Notes: generated from the letters alone by a model not told the origin. Positions 20,296 to 30,647 are shown, counted from the stretch's first letter. The stretch is 64,000 nt of DNA from Tupaia tana (GCA_026018925.1 JAKSZU010000011.1:8824485-8888484); one strand, 5' to 3'. Program-made: numbers and translations.

Positions 20296-21603
20296 GGGAA
20301 GAAATGCACAGAATTCCCCTAATCTTGTTAAGATAACACAGCAACTCAATGGATACATATTCCTTTTCTTTCTCCCAAACCATTTACAATGTAAGGTTCC
20401 TCTTTCTCTCAAAGCCACTAAAGAGCTGATCTTCTATAAACTCACCATATCTTAAAACATGTACAGATTATAAGGTCCACATAAATCACAAGCTGGTAGG
20501 ATCTCCACTGAATATTTCATGCAAAATTAAGAATACATAAAATATGCTTCATTTCGCACACAAAAATAAGTTATGTGGTATCCCTCTTGTACTCGAAGTA
20601 GAGGGGTCTGGTCTCAACCTAAAATCAGAACAGCGCACAGAATGGGCATATCATTTACAAAGTTCTCAAGTTCTCAAGCAAGAGAACTTTGTAATGGAGA
20701 TGAGGTGTCTGCTCAAAGTGCCGTCATTCAAGCTTCTGCATCTGCGTGCTCACTACAGCAGGCCAGTGGGCGCTGACCCCAGTGGCTCTGCAGCCATAAC
20801 TCCCGCTAAGCTGAGAGCATCTGGGTGGCTTTTTAGGGGGCCCTGGGAATCAAGCAGGGAAGGCGTGAGAGGGTGGAAAATGCAGAATGACCTGGGACCA
20901 CACAGGAGGCCTTCGCTGCAAGCATAACCCAGTCAGGACTAGACTTTACCCTCCAGAGCATCTCCTCAGCTCAGAGAGATTTCACAAAGGAACCGAGTGA
21001 CTTAGAGATTTAAATACAAATTTCAACACATCTTCTAGTTCTCGCTCTGTTTCTCTAAGTATGCTCCTTTTTACAGACTGAAGTTTTTCTCTGTTCACCT
21101 GAATTCCTAGGAATTCCCACCCCCCTTTCTAGACAGAGAACAGCAAACAACAGCACAGTGCACCCAAACAACTTCCAGCCGCCTCACACATACGGATGCC
21201 TGATGAGGAAGGTTACGGGCAGGGAGACCGCCATTCTCAAACCACCCCCATCAGGCCTAGGTCTCCTCTGCCGACTCTGGGTCTCCACTCTCAACTCGCA
21301 CTCAGACAGAAAAACAGGTGAAAAGGAAGACTCATGTGCCTGAGGCCTTTAGGTCACCCGCCTTCAAACGGACCTTCTCGCTGCCCAGTGGTCTGCCCAG
21401 CAGAGAAGTGGCAGCTGCGTCACTTCCTGGCATCTGCATTTCTGATATCCCCATAAATACTCCACGGTCTCATCCACCTTGAAAAAGTAGTTGCTTAACT
21501 ATCTATCTATCTATCTATTTATCTATCTATTTATTTATTTATTTATTGTTTACCTTTTGAAGTCTATGTGTCTTTTCATTTCATTAGAAAATATTATCTA
21601 CAG
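20296..21603. other. Intron with a perfect hairpin, a palindrome and a TCTA microsatellite
   Basis: TTACAAAGTTCTC (20655-20667) and GAGAACTTTGTAA (20682-20694) form a perfect 13-bp stem with a 14-nt loop. GAATTCCTAGGAATTC (21101-21116) is a perfect 16-bp palindrome. No exon, and no transposon family, recognised. Confidence 0.6.
21500..21547. repeat. (CTAT)n / (TTTA)n microsatellite
   Basis: Runs of CTAT units pass into TTTA units. Confidence 0.95.
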
Positions 21604-21868
21604 GGCTAGCATGGGGTGTGGAAGTTAAGGTGCTGGCTCTCACATGGCAGACTGCATGGCTTGAGTCCTGGACCCCCAGTGGCTTAGAAATCACACTGGT
21701 CACATGTGTGTGCATGCCCAAAATCTTGAGTAGACTGGAGTAAAAGGGATTGCGATGTAGCCATCTCCCCTGGGGGGAGATTTTTTACTTTCCTGCTAGC
21801 TCTCTGTCTCTTTCTGGAAAGTGTGTACACCGAGAGAAAAACTAAAACAAAACAAAACAAAACAATTA
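21604..21868 (+). repeat. tRNA-derived SINE, form L-like
   Basis: GGGCTAGCATGGGGTGTGG, GTTAAGGTGCTGGCTCTCAC, CATGTGTGTGCATGCCC, CCCCTGGGGGGAGATTTT and an (AACAA)n tail. ATTATCTA occurs at both borders. Confidence 0.85.
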
Positions 21869-22096
21869 TCTATATAACGTATTGGTTCATATTCTCCTTT
21901 CCTTCTACCATGCAAATTCAAGTACCTTAATTTTACTCAGATAAAAGCAGAATCACGTATCTGAGAGAACTAAGTATTTCTCATCCTTAAGTAAACAGGA
22001 CTTAGCTGTGTTGGATGTACTCTTGATTATGCCTCAGGAGCCACAATGCTCCTTTTCTACAGAAATTGTATTTAATAGGTGTGATGTTTAATTTCT

Positions 22097-22360
22097 TTCT
22101 TTCTTTTTTTTTTTTAAGAGAGATTTTTACTATAGGACACATGTGCTCCCCAGAAAGACAGAAGAGAGAAATCACCCCCCCCCCCCCCCCCAAGGCAGGT
22201 GGCCATGCCATAATCCCTTCCTCTCCATTTTCCTCTCGGGGTTTTGGGCATGAATGCACAAGCACCTGGCTTGAGTTTTAAGCTACTGGATTCGGGACTC
22301 GAAATGTGGTCAACTATGTGGGAGTCCAGTGACTTAACCACTGCACTGCCTGCTGGTTTC
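22097..22360 (-). repeat. tRNA-derived SINE, form L, with poly-C expansion
   Basis: A perfect 16-bp duplication GTGATGTTTAATTTCT lies at 22081-22096 and 22361-22376. The palindrome CACCCCCCAGGGGGG of the family is replaced by a C run of 17 bases at 22174-22190, a slippage or gene-conversion product. Confidence 0.95.
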
Positions 22361-22678
22361 GTGATGTTTAATTTCTAGTCAAAGTTGACTTAACTGATTT
22401 GCTTGACCCACCAATGCAACCCACTGCCCCTGTGAAACCTTGGCTTGCTATCCACCCTTACTGGTCCACACGCTATGGTTGCCAAAGCTGAGCTAGTGTT
22501 TACCATGTGTCAGCTGCGCTTGTTACGAAGCCTATTTATGCCATTACTTGTTATGAAAATCCTGTTGCATTGTTAAATATTAGGCAAACTGACTTAATAT
22601 GAGTGGAGAGGGTGGTCCCCATGTACCTTAAGTTGGGTGCATTAATAAATCTCTTAACTATATCAAAGAAGGTATGGA
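22361..22678. other. Intron, no feature recognised
   Basis: No repeat, exon or RNA gene recognised beyond the SINE's target duplication. Confidence 0.5.
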
Positions 22679-22927
22679 GCCCAGCCATGGTGGCAGAGAG
22701 CAGGGTACCACTGTGGAATTCTGGAGCCACATAGGATGGCCCCGGGTTCAGATCCTGGGTTGACCTGAACATTGCTGGGCATGCCCATAGGCAAACTGAG
22801 ATCCTGGCTGGCTGGAGGGCTTGGCGGGGTTGCGGGGATGGGATTGCAATGTGGTAATGAGACCCTGTCAGGGGTATCCGTCTTTCTCTCATGAAAGAAA
22901 TAAATATGCTTAAAAAAAAAAAAAAAG
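22679..22927 (+). repeat. tRNA-derived SINE, form O
   Basis: GCCCAGCCATGGTGGCAGAG, CGGGTTCAGATCCTGGGTTG, GCATGCCCATAGGCAAACTG, GACCCTGTCAGGGGTATCC and tail CATGAAAGAAATAAATATGC. Confidence 0.78.
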
Positions 22928-23474
22928 GCATGGGTGTCAATCACAAAGATAAGAAAACATCTTAACAACCTAGAGGAACTTTACACTCGGATTGCTTCAC
23001 GTCTCATGTTCTCTCTCTATTTTTAAAAGACCGAAGCTGGGAATGTTAAACTGCGCAGGAAAGGTGTTGTTTATGGAAGGATGCTTCTGAAGAATGTAAA
23101 TGAACATTGCTATAATCAAAGCGAAGCCACTAAAGATTCGAGAATTGATCTACATTTACACATGGAGTCAAAATAAAGTGCTACCCAATTCCCTTGTGGT
23201 TAACTTTTATTTCTTTTGAGGAGACCTAATCAGTTCTGAACACAATGGTGTCGGCGAAGAAGGCTGTACTTACCTCTGGCCCAAAGAGAAGCAAGCTCAA
23301 GGGGCTTGTCTCAGAGAGAACAGAAGAGTCGAGAACGAGGGAACAGCTTAACGGCTATGAGTCACCTAAACTGCTGACCAGGGCAGCCTTCCTGCACATC
23401 CTGCTTTTCCTCACATCTCATCCACCCCCAAGTCCCCCAATCCCCAACGCTGAGAAAGGGACACTGCTTCATAC
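22928..23474. other. Intron, no feature recognised
   Basis: Unique sequence downstream (in gene sense) of the exon at 23475. Confidence 0.5.
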
Positions 23475-23655
23475 CCATCCTTTTTGTAAAACTCCAGCAT
23501 CATATTATCCGTAGCGACGCTGAGGGGCCGGCGGGCCTGCTCGGGTTGGCGCCGGTCAGTGGGGTCCATGTCTGGGGAGGGCATGGAGCTGTAGTTGGCA
23601 TTATGGTTCACGTGTACTGGGCTTCCATAATTGCCTGTAATGTTGAATTCTATTT
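23475..23655 (-). CDS. ARHGAP44: ARHGAP44 exon after the GAP domain (residues 254-313)
   Basis: A 181-nt exon between acceptor CTTCCCCACAG and donor GTATGAAG. Its first two bases complete a glutamate, then IEFNITGNYGSPVHVNHNAN, YSSMPSPDMDPTDRRQPEQ and ARRPLSVATDNMMLEFYKKD follow, with GG left for the glycine completed by the 18-nt microexon. It lies just after the RhoGAP domain and is characteristic of ARHGAP44 rather than its paralogues. No domain is known to me for this segment. RRPLS resembles a basophilic-kinase site, which is inference only. From memory the human sequence has Ala where this has Thr in DPTDRR. Confidence 0.96.
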
Positions 23656-23879
23656 CTGTGGGGAAGAAAGAATCAGTACATGTGAATTCTTGGAGTGTCA
23701 TTCCTTTCCTGGGAAGGAGATGGGTGTGCAGAGATGGCCTCTTTCACACAAAAAAAATTCATCCTATGGCTCCACAATAGGTGATCTATTGACATGAATT
23801 CACCTTCTTAATAAAATTCATCATATTAACAGAGCAAGGAAGATCACCTAGGTAGGCATTTAATAATGTCTGCTTATGG

Positions 23880-24130
23880 TTTTAAACAGAAAAACCAATG
23901 GTACTTTCAGAAAAAGACACAATTATTTTTCTCAAACTCACAATGAAGACACTAGAATGGTCCTAACTAAATCTGAAAAAAATGCCCACCACTGTCACTG
24001 TTATTTAACACCATGTGAGAAGTGCTGGCCAATGCAATTAGTCAAGAAAATAAAATAAGAGGCATTATGAGTATTTGTAGATGATGATATTGTCTTTTTA
24101 GAAAACAAAAGAGTATAAATTAAAAATGAT
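23880..24130 (+). repeat. L1 ORF2 fragment (reverse transcriptase region)
   Basis: The translation shows weak but ordered matches to L1 ORF2 around CEKCWPMQLVKKIK, in the position of the VLARAIRQEKEIK-type motif, followed by a Asp-rich piece resembling the FADDMI motif. It is diverged and frameshifted. Similarity may continue to about 24190. Confidence 0.55.
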
Positions 24131-24599
24131 AGAAATATTAAGAATGGATCAGGTTATTGGCTACCAAATAGATAAATGGAAGTATTTATCGCATCGTGTC
24201 TTGTTCAACAACAGTGATTGGCTCTGTGCAATTCTGTCTGTCTACAATGATAAAGAATTTACTCATCCATACAATCGACAGAATTACTGCCTTCAGGTCC
24301 TATTTCCTGTCTTTCTTTATTTCCTAATCTCACCCAAGTTTGTATCATCAATAGAATTCTTAACAGATCAGCAGTTCAGAGATTTCAAAGCCAAAACACC
24401 TAAAGCAAAAGAAAAATAATCAAATTTCGAAGGTAGGTCAACATTAATTGATTACCTCTGATGGGTAGATGGATAGAGCACAGAATATTTAACATTTTAT
24501 GCTCACCTGAAATAATGGTTGCTGTTCCACAGCCAAAACACACCCTTCGTGCTTATTAAACGTAAGACACAGTGTTCATGTGATTGTTACTATTTATTT
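24131..24599. other. Intron, possibly diverged L1 at its left edge
   Basis: GGATCAGGTTATTGGCTACC near 24147 may still belong to the L1. The remainder is unrecognised. Confidence 0.4.
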
Positions 24600-24884
24600 T
24601 CTTATTATTTTTTTTGTTTTTGTTTTGTTTTGTATGCTCACCAGAGAGAGAGACAGAGAAAGTGAGAGGGAAAGTGAGAAATCACTCCCTGGGGGGGGAG
24701 TAGTGGTGTCACACCACAATCCCTTCTCCTCTATTCTCCTCCCGGGATTTTGTGCACATGCACACACGCACCCAGACACACCCAGCAGGATTTTCAAGGT
24801 GCCCAGTCCAGGATTCAAACTTCAATCAGCCATGAGGGCCTCTTACAAGCAGCTTCAGCACCATACCACCTATTGGCCCTGCTG
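24600..24884 (-). repeat. tRNA-derived SINE, form L-like
   Basis: A (TTTTG)n tail complement, TATGCTCACCAGAGAGAG, TCACTCCCTGGGGGGGGAG, CGCACCCAGACACACCCAGC and head CATACCACCTATTGGCCC. Confidence 0.83.
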
Positions 24885-25531
24885 ACATTATATTGAATGT
24901 ATTTACTAAAACAACTGCTGTCTCTTAAAAGCCACCCTCACCGAGAGTCATATATGAATACTCATGCGATGATGCCTCTATGGCTCAGAACATCTCTGGA
25001 ACTCCTTCTTAGAAGAGGCTTTGGCAGCCTAATTTTTTTTAACCAGGCACAATAAAGAATCTCACTGCCTTTGAGACCCACCTCTGAGGGACAACTCAAA
25101 GGCCACAGGTTAGGGCGGCAGGAGGATGAGACCCAGGAGGTCAGCAAGCCCCAATCAGATGTCCTACTTCTCCTAGGTCTCCACCCCCTAAAACTAGACA
25201 ATGAAGGGTTTGGAGCAGAGAATCTCTCGCTCCTTCCTGTACCAACACTGCACGGTCCATGGATTAGCAGAAAACATGGTGTGGATGTTAGACCAGTCAA
25301 GGACCCAGCTAGTGCAGACAGCTTTGGGCCAGAACTTCCCTTGGACATGGACTAGAGAAGAAGAAGCTGCTATGATTCCTCTGGATACCTGGGTGTATTT
25401 GCATGTGTGTGTGTTAAAAACAAAATAAGCAGAAACCTGTGGACAATGGCACTTGGCCTCAAAGGCTCAGAACTCCCAGTGCTGTTCCTGCTCCCTGCCT
25501 CACGCCCTGACTCCTGCATGCAGCCACATAC
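24885..25531. other. Intron, no feature recognised
   Basis: No repeat, second exon or RNA gene recognised. Confidence 0.5.
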
Positions 25532-25623
25532 CCCCAGGGAAGAACCAGTCAGCGTGCTGGATGATGGGCTCGATGATCCCGACAATCTGCAGGGAAACCG
25601 TGGTCATCATCTCAGTGATGTTC
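25532..25623 (-). CDS. ARHGAP44: ARHGAP44 exon, end of the RhoGAP domain (residues 223-253)
   Basis: A 92-nt exon between acceptor CGCGCTTGCAG and donor GTATGTGG. The first base completes a glycine, then NITEMMTTVSLQIVGIIEPI and IQHADWFFPG follow, with one G for the next glutamate. This is the C-terminal helix of the RhoGAP fold and the WFFP signature shared by ARHGAP44 and ARHGAP17. ARHGAP17 reads TLAEMAAATSVHVVAVIEP here, so the assignment to ARHGAP44 is clear. A 577-nt intron precedes the exon and an 1876-nt intron follows it. Confidence 0.97.
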
Positions 25624-26200
25624 CTGCAAGCGCGGAGCAGAGGAGAACGTGGTGAGAGGCCTACGGCCCTCTGGCCACAGAGAGGAGGGACCCTGGGCAA
25701 AAACCCGAATCTCAGCTTTCTCTTGGGGAAGACGCTTCACTTTTTTGAACTTCTCTTTCTCATCTACAGAATGGGGCGAAGCTCAGGGAAAACGAGCAAG
25801 ACCCATGAGAATGCATCAGTGTGAGGAGTGAGTCTCATCACCTCCAGCCTCGACCTCTTTCCAACCGCACGCCTTCTCTGGAGGCAGCCCTCCATCCCTC
25901 TGAATCCTGATGCTGGGATGAATCCTCTCCTGACAGCAACTTAGGGGCCCTGCCTGGCCTGGTGCCACCTCTCTCTGATGCTGACGTAGATGAGCATGGA
26001 GAAGACCTGTATTTCAGACCTGCAGCTCTGAGGCAATCAATAAGAAAGACCTGTAGCATTCTGCCCCTTATCCTCGGCCTGAGCAAGGAGCAGGCTATGC
26101 AGAAACAGAACTCCAAAGGCCAGTGGGCGTGGCCAGCCGCTCCCTGTGCCCTGTCCTGCAGCCCATCTGCACTACAGCACAGGTCCGCTCCCCAACTCAC
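25624..26200 (-). other. 577-nt intron with a probable MIR
   Basis: About 25700-25800 (+) has ACGCTTCACTTTTTTGAACTT then CTCATCTACAGAATGGGG, the order of a MIR core. No young SINE is present. Confidence 0.5.
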
Positions 26201-26314
26201 CCGTCCGCTTGTGGCCACAGGAGGTTGGGGCCTAACACAATGGCCATGTTGCTGGGAGTCATCTTGTTGACATCTTGGTATTCTGACAGCTTGGATAAAA
26301 ACTTGATCAAGTAG
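26201..26314 (-). CDS. ARHGAP44: ARHGAP44 exon, RhoGAP core (residues 185-222)
   Basis: A 114-nt exon between acceptor ATTCTCTTTCAG and donor GTGAGTTG. C completes an arginine, then YLIKFLSKLSEYQDVNKMTP and SNMAIVLGPNLLWPQAD follow, and GG is left for the next glycine. NKMTPSNMAIVLGPNLLW is the conserved RhoGAP helix whose asparagine contacts the GTPase switch region. From memory the human residue after QA is Glu, here Asp, a conservative change. The reading is open and both splice sites are canonical. Confidence 0.97.
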
Positions 26315-26388
26315 CTGAAAGAGAATGTGAGGGTCAGATTTCATGAGAGCTGGACACCCACCATGTTCCCCAAGGGCTAGACAGAAAA

Positions 26389-26860
26389 GTCTTTTTTTTT
26401 TTTTAAGAGATTTTTGCGGGGTTGGCAGGTAGCATAGTGATTAAGGATGTTGGACTCCCACATGGCTGACCATGGTTCAAGCCCAGACCTGGAGGCTTGC
26501 TTTCTCCCTTTCCCTCTCTCTTTCACTCTGTCTCTCTCTGGTCAAATTGAAATAAATAAATATATAAATAAATGCTAGTTAAATAATTCTTTCAGAGAGA
26601 GAGATTTTTGCTATAGGATCGTTGTGCTCACCAGAGAGACAGAGAGAAAGAGAGAAATCACCCCCTTGGGAGGATGGCCATGTCACAATCCCTTCTCTTC
26701 CACTCTCTTCGCAGGATTTTAGGCATGTATGCATGCACATGCACCTAGAGTGAGTTTCAAGCCTCCAGGTCTGGGATTCAAACCACAATCGGCCATGTGG
26801 GAATCCAGTGCCTTCACCACTACGCCACCTGCTGGGTCCAAAAGAAACTCCTTTTATGGG
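26389..26860 (-). repeat. tRNA-derived SINE, form L, split by another SINE
   Basis: The tail part 26389-26417 (T run, AAGAGATTTTTGC) and body/head 26600-26860 (TTTTTGCTATAGGATC, ACCCCCTTGGGAGGATGG, TACGCCACCTGCTGGGTCC) are one antisense copy, interrupted by the S-form SINE. Confidence 0.9.
26418..26599 (+). repeat. tRNA-derived SINE, form S, nested in a form L copy
   Basis: GGGTTGGCAGGTAGCATAGTG to AATAATTCTTTC. The host sequence AGAGATTTTTGC is duplicated at 26406-26417 and 26600-26611. Confidence 0.93.
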
Positions 26861-27085
26861 GCCAACAGGAGGTGTGGAAGTTAAGGTGCTAAATTCCACA
26901 TGGCTGACTTCACGGTTTGGACCCAGTGGTTAGGTGTGTATGTGCATGTGTTCCCAAGATCCTGGGAGGAGACAAGGAAAAGGGACCGGGGCGTGGTCAT
27001 CTGCCGGGGTGGTGACTTCTCACTCTCTCTCTGTCTCTTTCTGGTGAGCGAACACACCCTATAGAAAAACTAAAAAAATTAAGAG
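26861..27085 (+). repeat. tRNA-derived SINE, form L, diverged
   Basis: GGCCAACAGGAGGTGTGG, AGTTAAGGTGCTAAATTCC, GTGTTCCCAAGATCCTGGG and CCCTATAGAAAAACTAAAA. Confidence 0.8.
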
Positions 27086-27444
27086 AGAAGAAAGTTCTTT
27101 CACGTAGCACATCTTTCTGATAACAAGATTCCAACTTCCCACAATTTAATGAAGGTGTGAGAAACAGGAATCTTGTATTCTCTTTCCCAAAGCAGACAGA
27201 TGCGGTGTGATGTCAACATCTGCTTCGACCCACACAGGCCAGAAAAAGTCTCCACCTTTCCTTCTGACTCTGTACACAATGACTGAACGTTCTTCTCTTT
27301 TCCAATCCTGTTACCTGCTATCCCTGCTGTGTGCAGAGGTGATAGCAAAGAGTCTCGCTATTGTGGGTACCTGCACACCAGGGGTGGTCTCTCCTGGAAT
27401 TACCCTCACATGGGCTTTCTGGAAAAGTCCAGGAAAGAAGTCAA

Positions 27445-27947
27445 ATACTGACTTAGCTTATGATCCAACAATTCCACTCCTAGGAATATATCCAAGAGAA
27501 AAAAGGTCCACCCTCAGCAGCACGATTCATAATCGCAAAAACCAAGAAACCACCTAAGTGCCCATTAAGGGATGAATGGATAAATATGGAATATTATACA
27601 GCCATCAAAAGAAGAAAGTACCAATACATCCTGCAGTATGGATAAAGCCTGAAAACGTGTTGCTATGTGAAAGAAGACAGATGCAAAAGACCACAAATTA
27701 CATGATTTTATCTAAATAAAATGCCCAGAACAGGCAAATCCATAGAGACAGAAAAAAGATTAGCAGTTGCTAGGGGCAAGGTAGGGGGAAATGAGGAGTG
27801 ACCGCTCATGGGAACAGCCACTGTTCTCAAATGAGCAGCGGCAGTTGCACAGTTCTATGACTCTTCTGAAAACCACTAGATTGCCTGTTTTAAGAAAGTA
27901 CAATGGCATGTGAATTATATCTCAATAAAGTTATTTAAAAAAATACA
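27445..27947 (+). repeat. L1 3' end (old mammalian L1)
   Basis: The sequence encodes the usual L1 ORF2 C-terminal motif (TATGATCCAACAATTCCACTC, AGGAATATATCCAAGAG, AACCACCTAAGTGCCCATTA, ATATTATACAGCCATCAAAAG) and runs through a 3' UTR ending ATCTCAATAAAGTTATTTAAAA. The element is 5'-truncated. Confidence 0.9.
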
Positions 27948-27949
27948 GA

Positions 27950-28101
27950 AGCCAGGCAGCACGATGGTGACAAGCTGAACCCACATGATGAAGGTCCTGG
28001 GTTTGCACCCCAGGACCCCCACCAGGTTCAGGACTCGAACTGTAGTCAGTCAGCCATGTGGGAGTCCAGAGCCTTAACCACTACGCCACCTGCTGACTCC
28101 C
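27950..28101. repeat. Two SINE head fragments, opposite orientations
   Basis: 27950-28018 reads as a plus-strand form O-like head (AGCAAGCTGAACC-like, GGTCCTGGGTTTGCACCCC). 28019-28101 is an antisense head of form L/S (GGACTCGAACTGTAGTC, CACTACGCCACCTGCTGACTCCC). No bodies are attached. Confidence 0.7.
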
Positions 28102-28418
28102 ACTTTGTTTTACTTGGGCCCCAGTAAAGTGATCCTTGGAGTTCCCTCATCTCTGCCAGCCCAGTACGAAGCCCAGCAGACTGTGGGTCCTACCAGGTAC
28201 TCACTGGGCTGTCATGTGCCAACTGTAACCATGGCTTCCCTGGCCATGTCCCACCCTCCAAGAGGCCCAGGAGTCTGGCCCAGGACATGGGTCCCAAACT
28301 GAGAGCAGCCAGTCAGGGGCTTCCCAGGGCCTGGGATGATGTCAGCAACACGCGATGAGTTGTACTGATCCCATTCTCACTCTTGCCATGTTTTTATTTT
28401 TTTAAATTATGGTAAAAT
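28102..28418. other. Intron, no feature recognised
   Basis: No repeat, exon or RNA gene recognised. Confidence 0.5.
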
Positions 28419-28509
28419 ACGAAGGGTATTCAGTTAGTGGAATTAAAGTACAAGTTTATTTCAGTGCAAAAAATTTCAAAATTATGCAGTTTTTTTAAAA
28501 TATGCACTT

Positions 28510-28748
28510 TTTTTTTTTTAAGTTTTTGCTATAGGGCATATACATTCACCAGAGAGAGAGAGAGATCACCCCCCAGGGAGGATGGGCATGCAGCAATCCC
28601 TTCTCCTCTCTCCTCTCTGGGTTTTGGGCACACACGCACATGCACCCAGTGTGATTCTCAAGCTGCCAGGTTGCCGGGTCCTGGCCTTGAACTGCAAAGC
28701 TGGCCATATGGGATCTAGCACCTTAACCTCCACACCACCTGCTGGCCC
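28510..28748 (-). repeat. tRNA-derived SINE, form L, inside a MITE
   Basis: TTTTTGCTATAGGGCATATAC, CACCCCCCAGGGAGGATGG and CCACACCACCTGCTGGCCC. ATATGCAC stands at both borders. Confidence 0.88.
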
Positions 28749-28778
28749 TCATATGCACTTTTTATGAACTACTTTTTT

Positions 28779-29039
28779 ACATTTTTTTCTTTTTAATTTG
28801 CCAAGGGTACATGAGCTCATGAGAGAGAAAAAAAGAGAATGACAAAGCAAGAAAGCACCCCCTATGAGGTATAGCCACGCCACAATCCCGTCTCCTCCAT
28901 CTCTCCCTCCTCATGGGATTTTGGACATGCACTCACATGGACATGGTGTGTTTTCCAAGCTGCTGGGTCTGGGACTTGAATTATGCCGCCAGTCACGTGA
29001 ATCCAGCTGCCTTAAACACCACACCACCAGCCAGTCCCA
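28779..29039 (-). repeat. tRNA-derived SINE, form W, inside a MITE
   Basis: TTTAATTTGCCAAGGGTAC, AGCACCCCCTATGAGGTATAG, ATGGGATTTTGGACATGC and head CACACCACCAGCCAGTCCC. Confidence 0.83.
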
Positions 29040-29069
29040 CTGTGAATTTTTGAAGACCCCCTTGTATAC

Positions 29070-29830
29070 ATGAAATTTACTGTTTAAACTAGTTTTCGGT
29101 ATACAGACCAGCAGCATTAAGTATTTTACATCGTTATGAAACCAGCACCACCATCCATCTCCGGAATGCTTTCACCTACCCCAGCTGAACTATGAACCCA
29201 GGAAACCCCACCTTCCCCACCCTCACCCCTGCCCTCTGGCAACCACCATTCCACGTTCTATGGCCATGAGTCTGACTATTCTAAGTACTTCGTACAAGCG
29301 GAATCACACAGCATCAGTTCTTTTTGTCTGGCTCCTTTCATTTCACATAATGGCCCCAAGGCCCATCCACCCTGCGGCATGTGTTCAGGTGTTCTGTTCC
29401 ACTCTGTGAATAGTACACACATTTTTTAAAATTATTATTTCTTTTATTTTTTTAATTCATTCACGTATTTTAATTTGACTAGAGAGAGAGAGACAGAGTG
29501 AGAAAGAGGGAAAGTGAGAAAGCCAAGCTACCAGGTCCGGGACTCGAACTGTGGTCAATCATGTGGGAGTGTCCAGTGCCCTAACCACCACGCCACCTGA
29601 TGGTCCCAGCACACACGTTTTGTTTCTTCATTTACCTGTCGATGAACATGCAGGTTTGTACCTTTTGGCCACAGTGCATAATCCTGCTACAGACAGGGGT
29701 GTCCACATACCAAGTCCTGCCCTTTGTGTTTTTTATTTTTTTAAATTTTTTTTTATGTATATAAATTCAATGTGGAACTGCCAGATCAGATGGTAATTCT
29801 ATGTTTAATTTTCTGAATAACTGTCATCCC
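29070..29830 (-). repeat. L1 3' end, antisense, split by a SINE
   Basis: GCATTAAGTATTTTACATCG, CCATCCATCTCCGGAATGC, CTCTGGCAACCACCATTCC and later TCAATGTGGAACTGCCAGATC with GATGGTAATTCTATG follow old L1 3' UTR/ORF2 end sequence in reverse. It is interrupted at 29421-29607, and a T-rich stretch near 29730 may be another insertion. Confidence 0.85.
29421..29607 (-). repeat. tRNA-derived SINE, form S, inside an L1
   Basis: TTTTAATTTGACTAGAGAG, AAGCTACCAGGTCCGGGACTC and CACGCCACCTGATGGTCCC. The duplication is AGTACACAC (29412-29420) and AGCACACAC (29608-29616). Confidence 0.9.
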
Positions 29831-30245
29831 ATTGCTCTTTGGATTTTTTAATAGGACAACAGAAATAATCAGGCAGATGGCAGAAGGAGTGAAGCTGAAA
29901 TCTGCAACCCAAGAAGCGCAGCAGAGGGGAGCGACAGGCCCTGGGAGGTGCTGGCAGTACAATGTGGTGAGGAAGCAGAGAGTGTGAAGGATCAGGAGCC
30001 GGGGTAGGGAAGATCTGCAGAGCGGCAGGAAGTAACATCCCAGGTGGTGGCAAGAACAGTGAGAGGCAGAGTGTGGAGAACAGCTGGTTCTCTTGGCTGG
30101 CAGAGCACTGGAGAAGATCCTCTCTCAACTCTCCTTCTTTGGGACTAGCTCAAGGACACCGCTTCCTCCGGCCCCGGTGCTGACCAGCTCCTCCCAGGTG
30201 TCCATGAACACCATAAATCCCCAGTACCTTAAGACAGCTTGCCTT
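29831..30245. other. Intron, no feature recognised
   Basis: No repeat, exon or RNA gene recognised. Confidence 0.5.
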
Positions 30246-30422
30246 TGGGGCTGGCAGGTGGCATGGCAGTTTAGGAGCTGGACTCCCACATGGTCGACCA
30301 TGGTTCAAGTCCTGGATCTGGTGGTTTGCTTTCTCACTTTCTGTCTCTTTCTCTCTCTCTGGTCAAACTGAAGAATGGTCATAATAAATAAAATCAAATA
30401 AATAATTCTTTAAAAAAGAAAA
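30246..30422 (+). repeat. tRNA-derived SINE, form S, with target duplication
   Basis: TGGGGCTGGCAGGTGGCATGG to AATAATTCTTTAAAAAAG. AGCTTGCCTT is repeated at 30236-30245 and 30423-30432. Confidence 0.94.
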
Positions 30423-30508
30423 AGCTTGCCTTAGTCATTGCTCCTTATAAGTCAAAAAACTCAACAGAACTAGCCAATGGCTAGCTAGGTAGCCTCCAGT
30501 CATACAAG

Positions 30509-30647
30509 GGGATTTCAAAAGCCCATGGGAAACCTGAATTCAAGGAGGAGTTTATTTTGGTGCAAAACAATTTTGAAATCCATTTACAGTTTTTCTATAA
30601 TATGTATTTTTCACAAGCTGTTTAAAGCCCCCCTCATAGCGTCTTTT
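30509..30647. mobile_element. mariner MITE, Hsmar2/MADE2-like group
   Basis: GGGGATTTCAAAAGCCCATGG at the left, GAGTTTATTTTGGTGCAAAAC and TTTTGAAATCCATTTACAG in the core, and CAAGCTGTTTAAAGCCCCCC at the right. This is the best-preserved full copy of the group. Confidence 0.8.

Larger units (their letters stand above)
28419..29066. mobile_element. mariner MITE, Hsmar2/MADE2-like, split by two SINEs
   Basis: Pieces: 28419-28509 (GAAGGGTATTCAGTTAGTGG, AGTACAAGTTTATTTCAGTGC), 28749-28778 (ATATGCACTTTTTATGAAC) and 29040-29066 (TGAATTTTTGAAGACCCCC). Removing the two antisense SINEs restores one element about 150 bp long. Confidence 0.75.
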
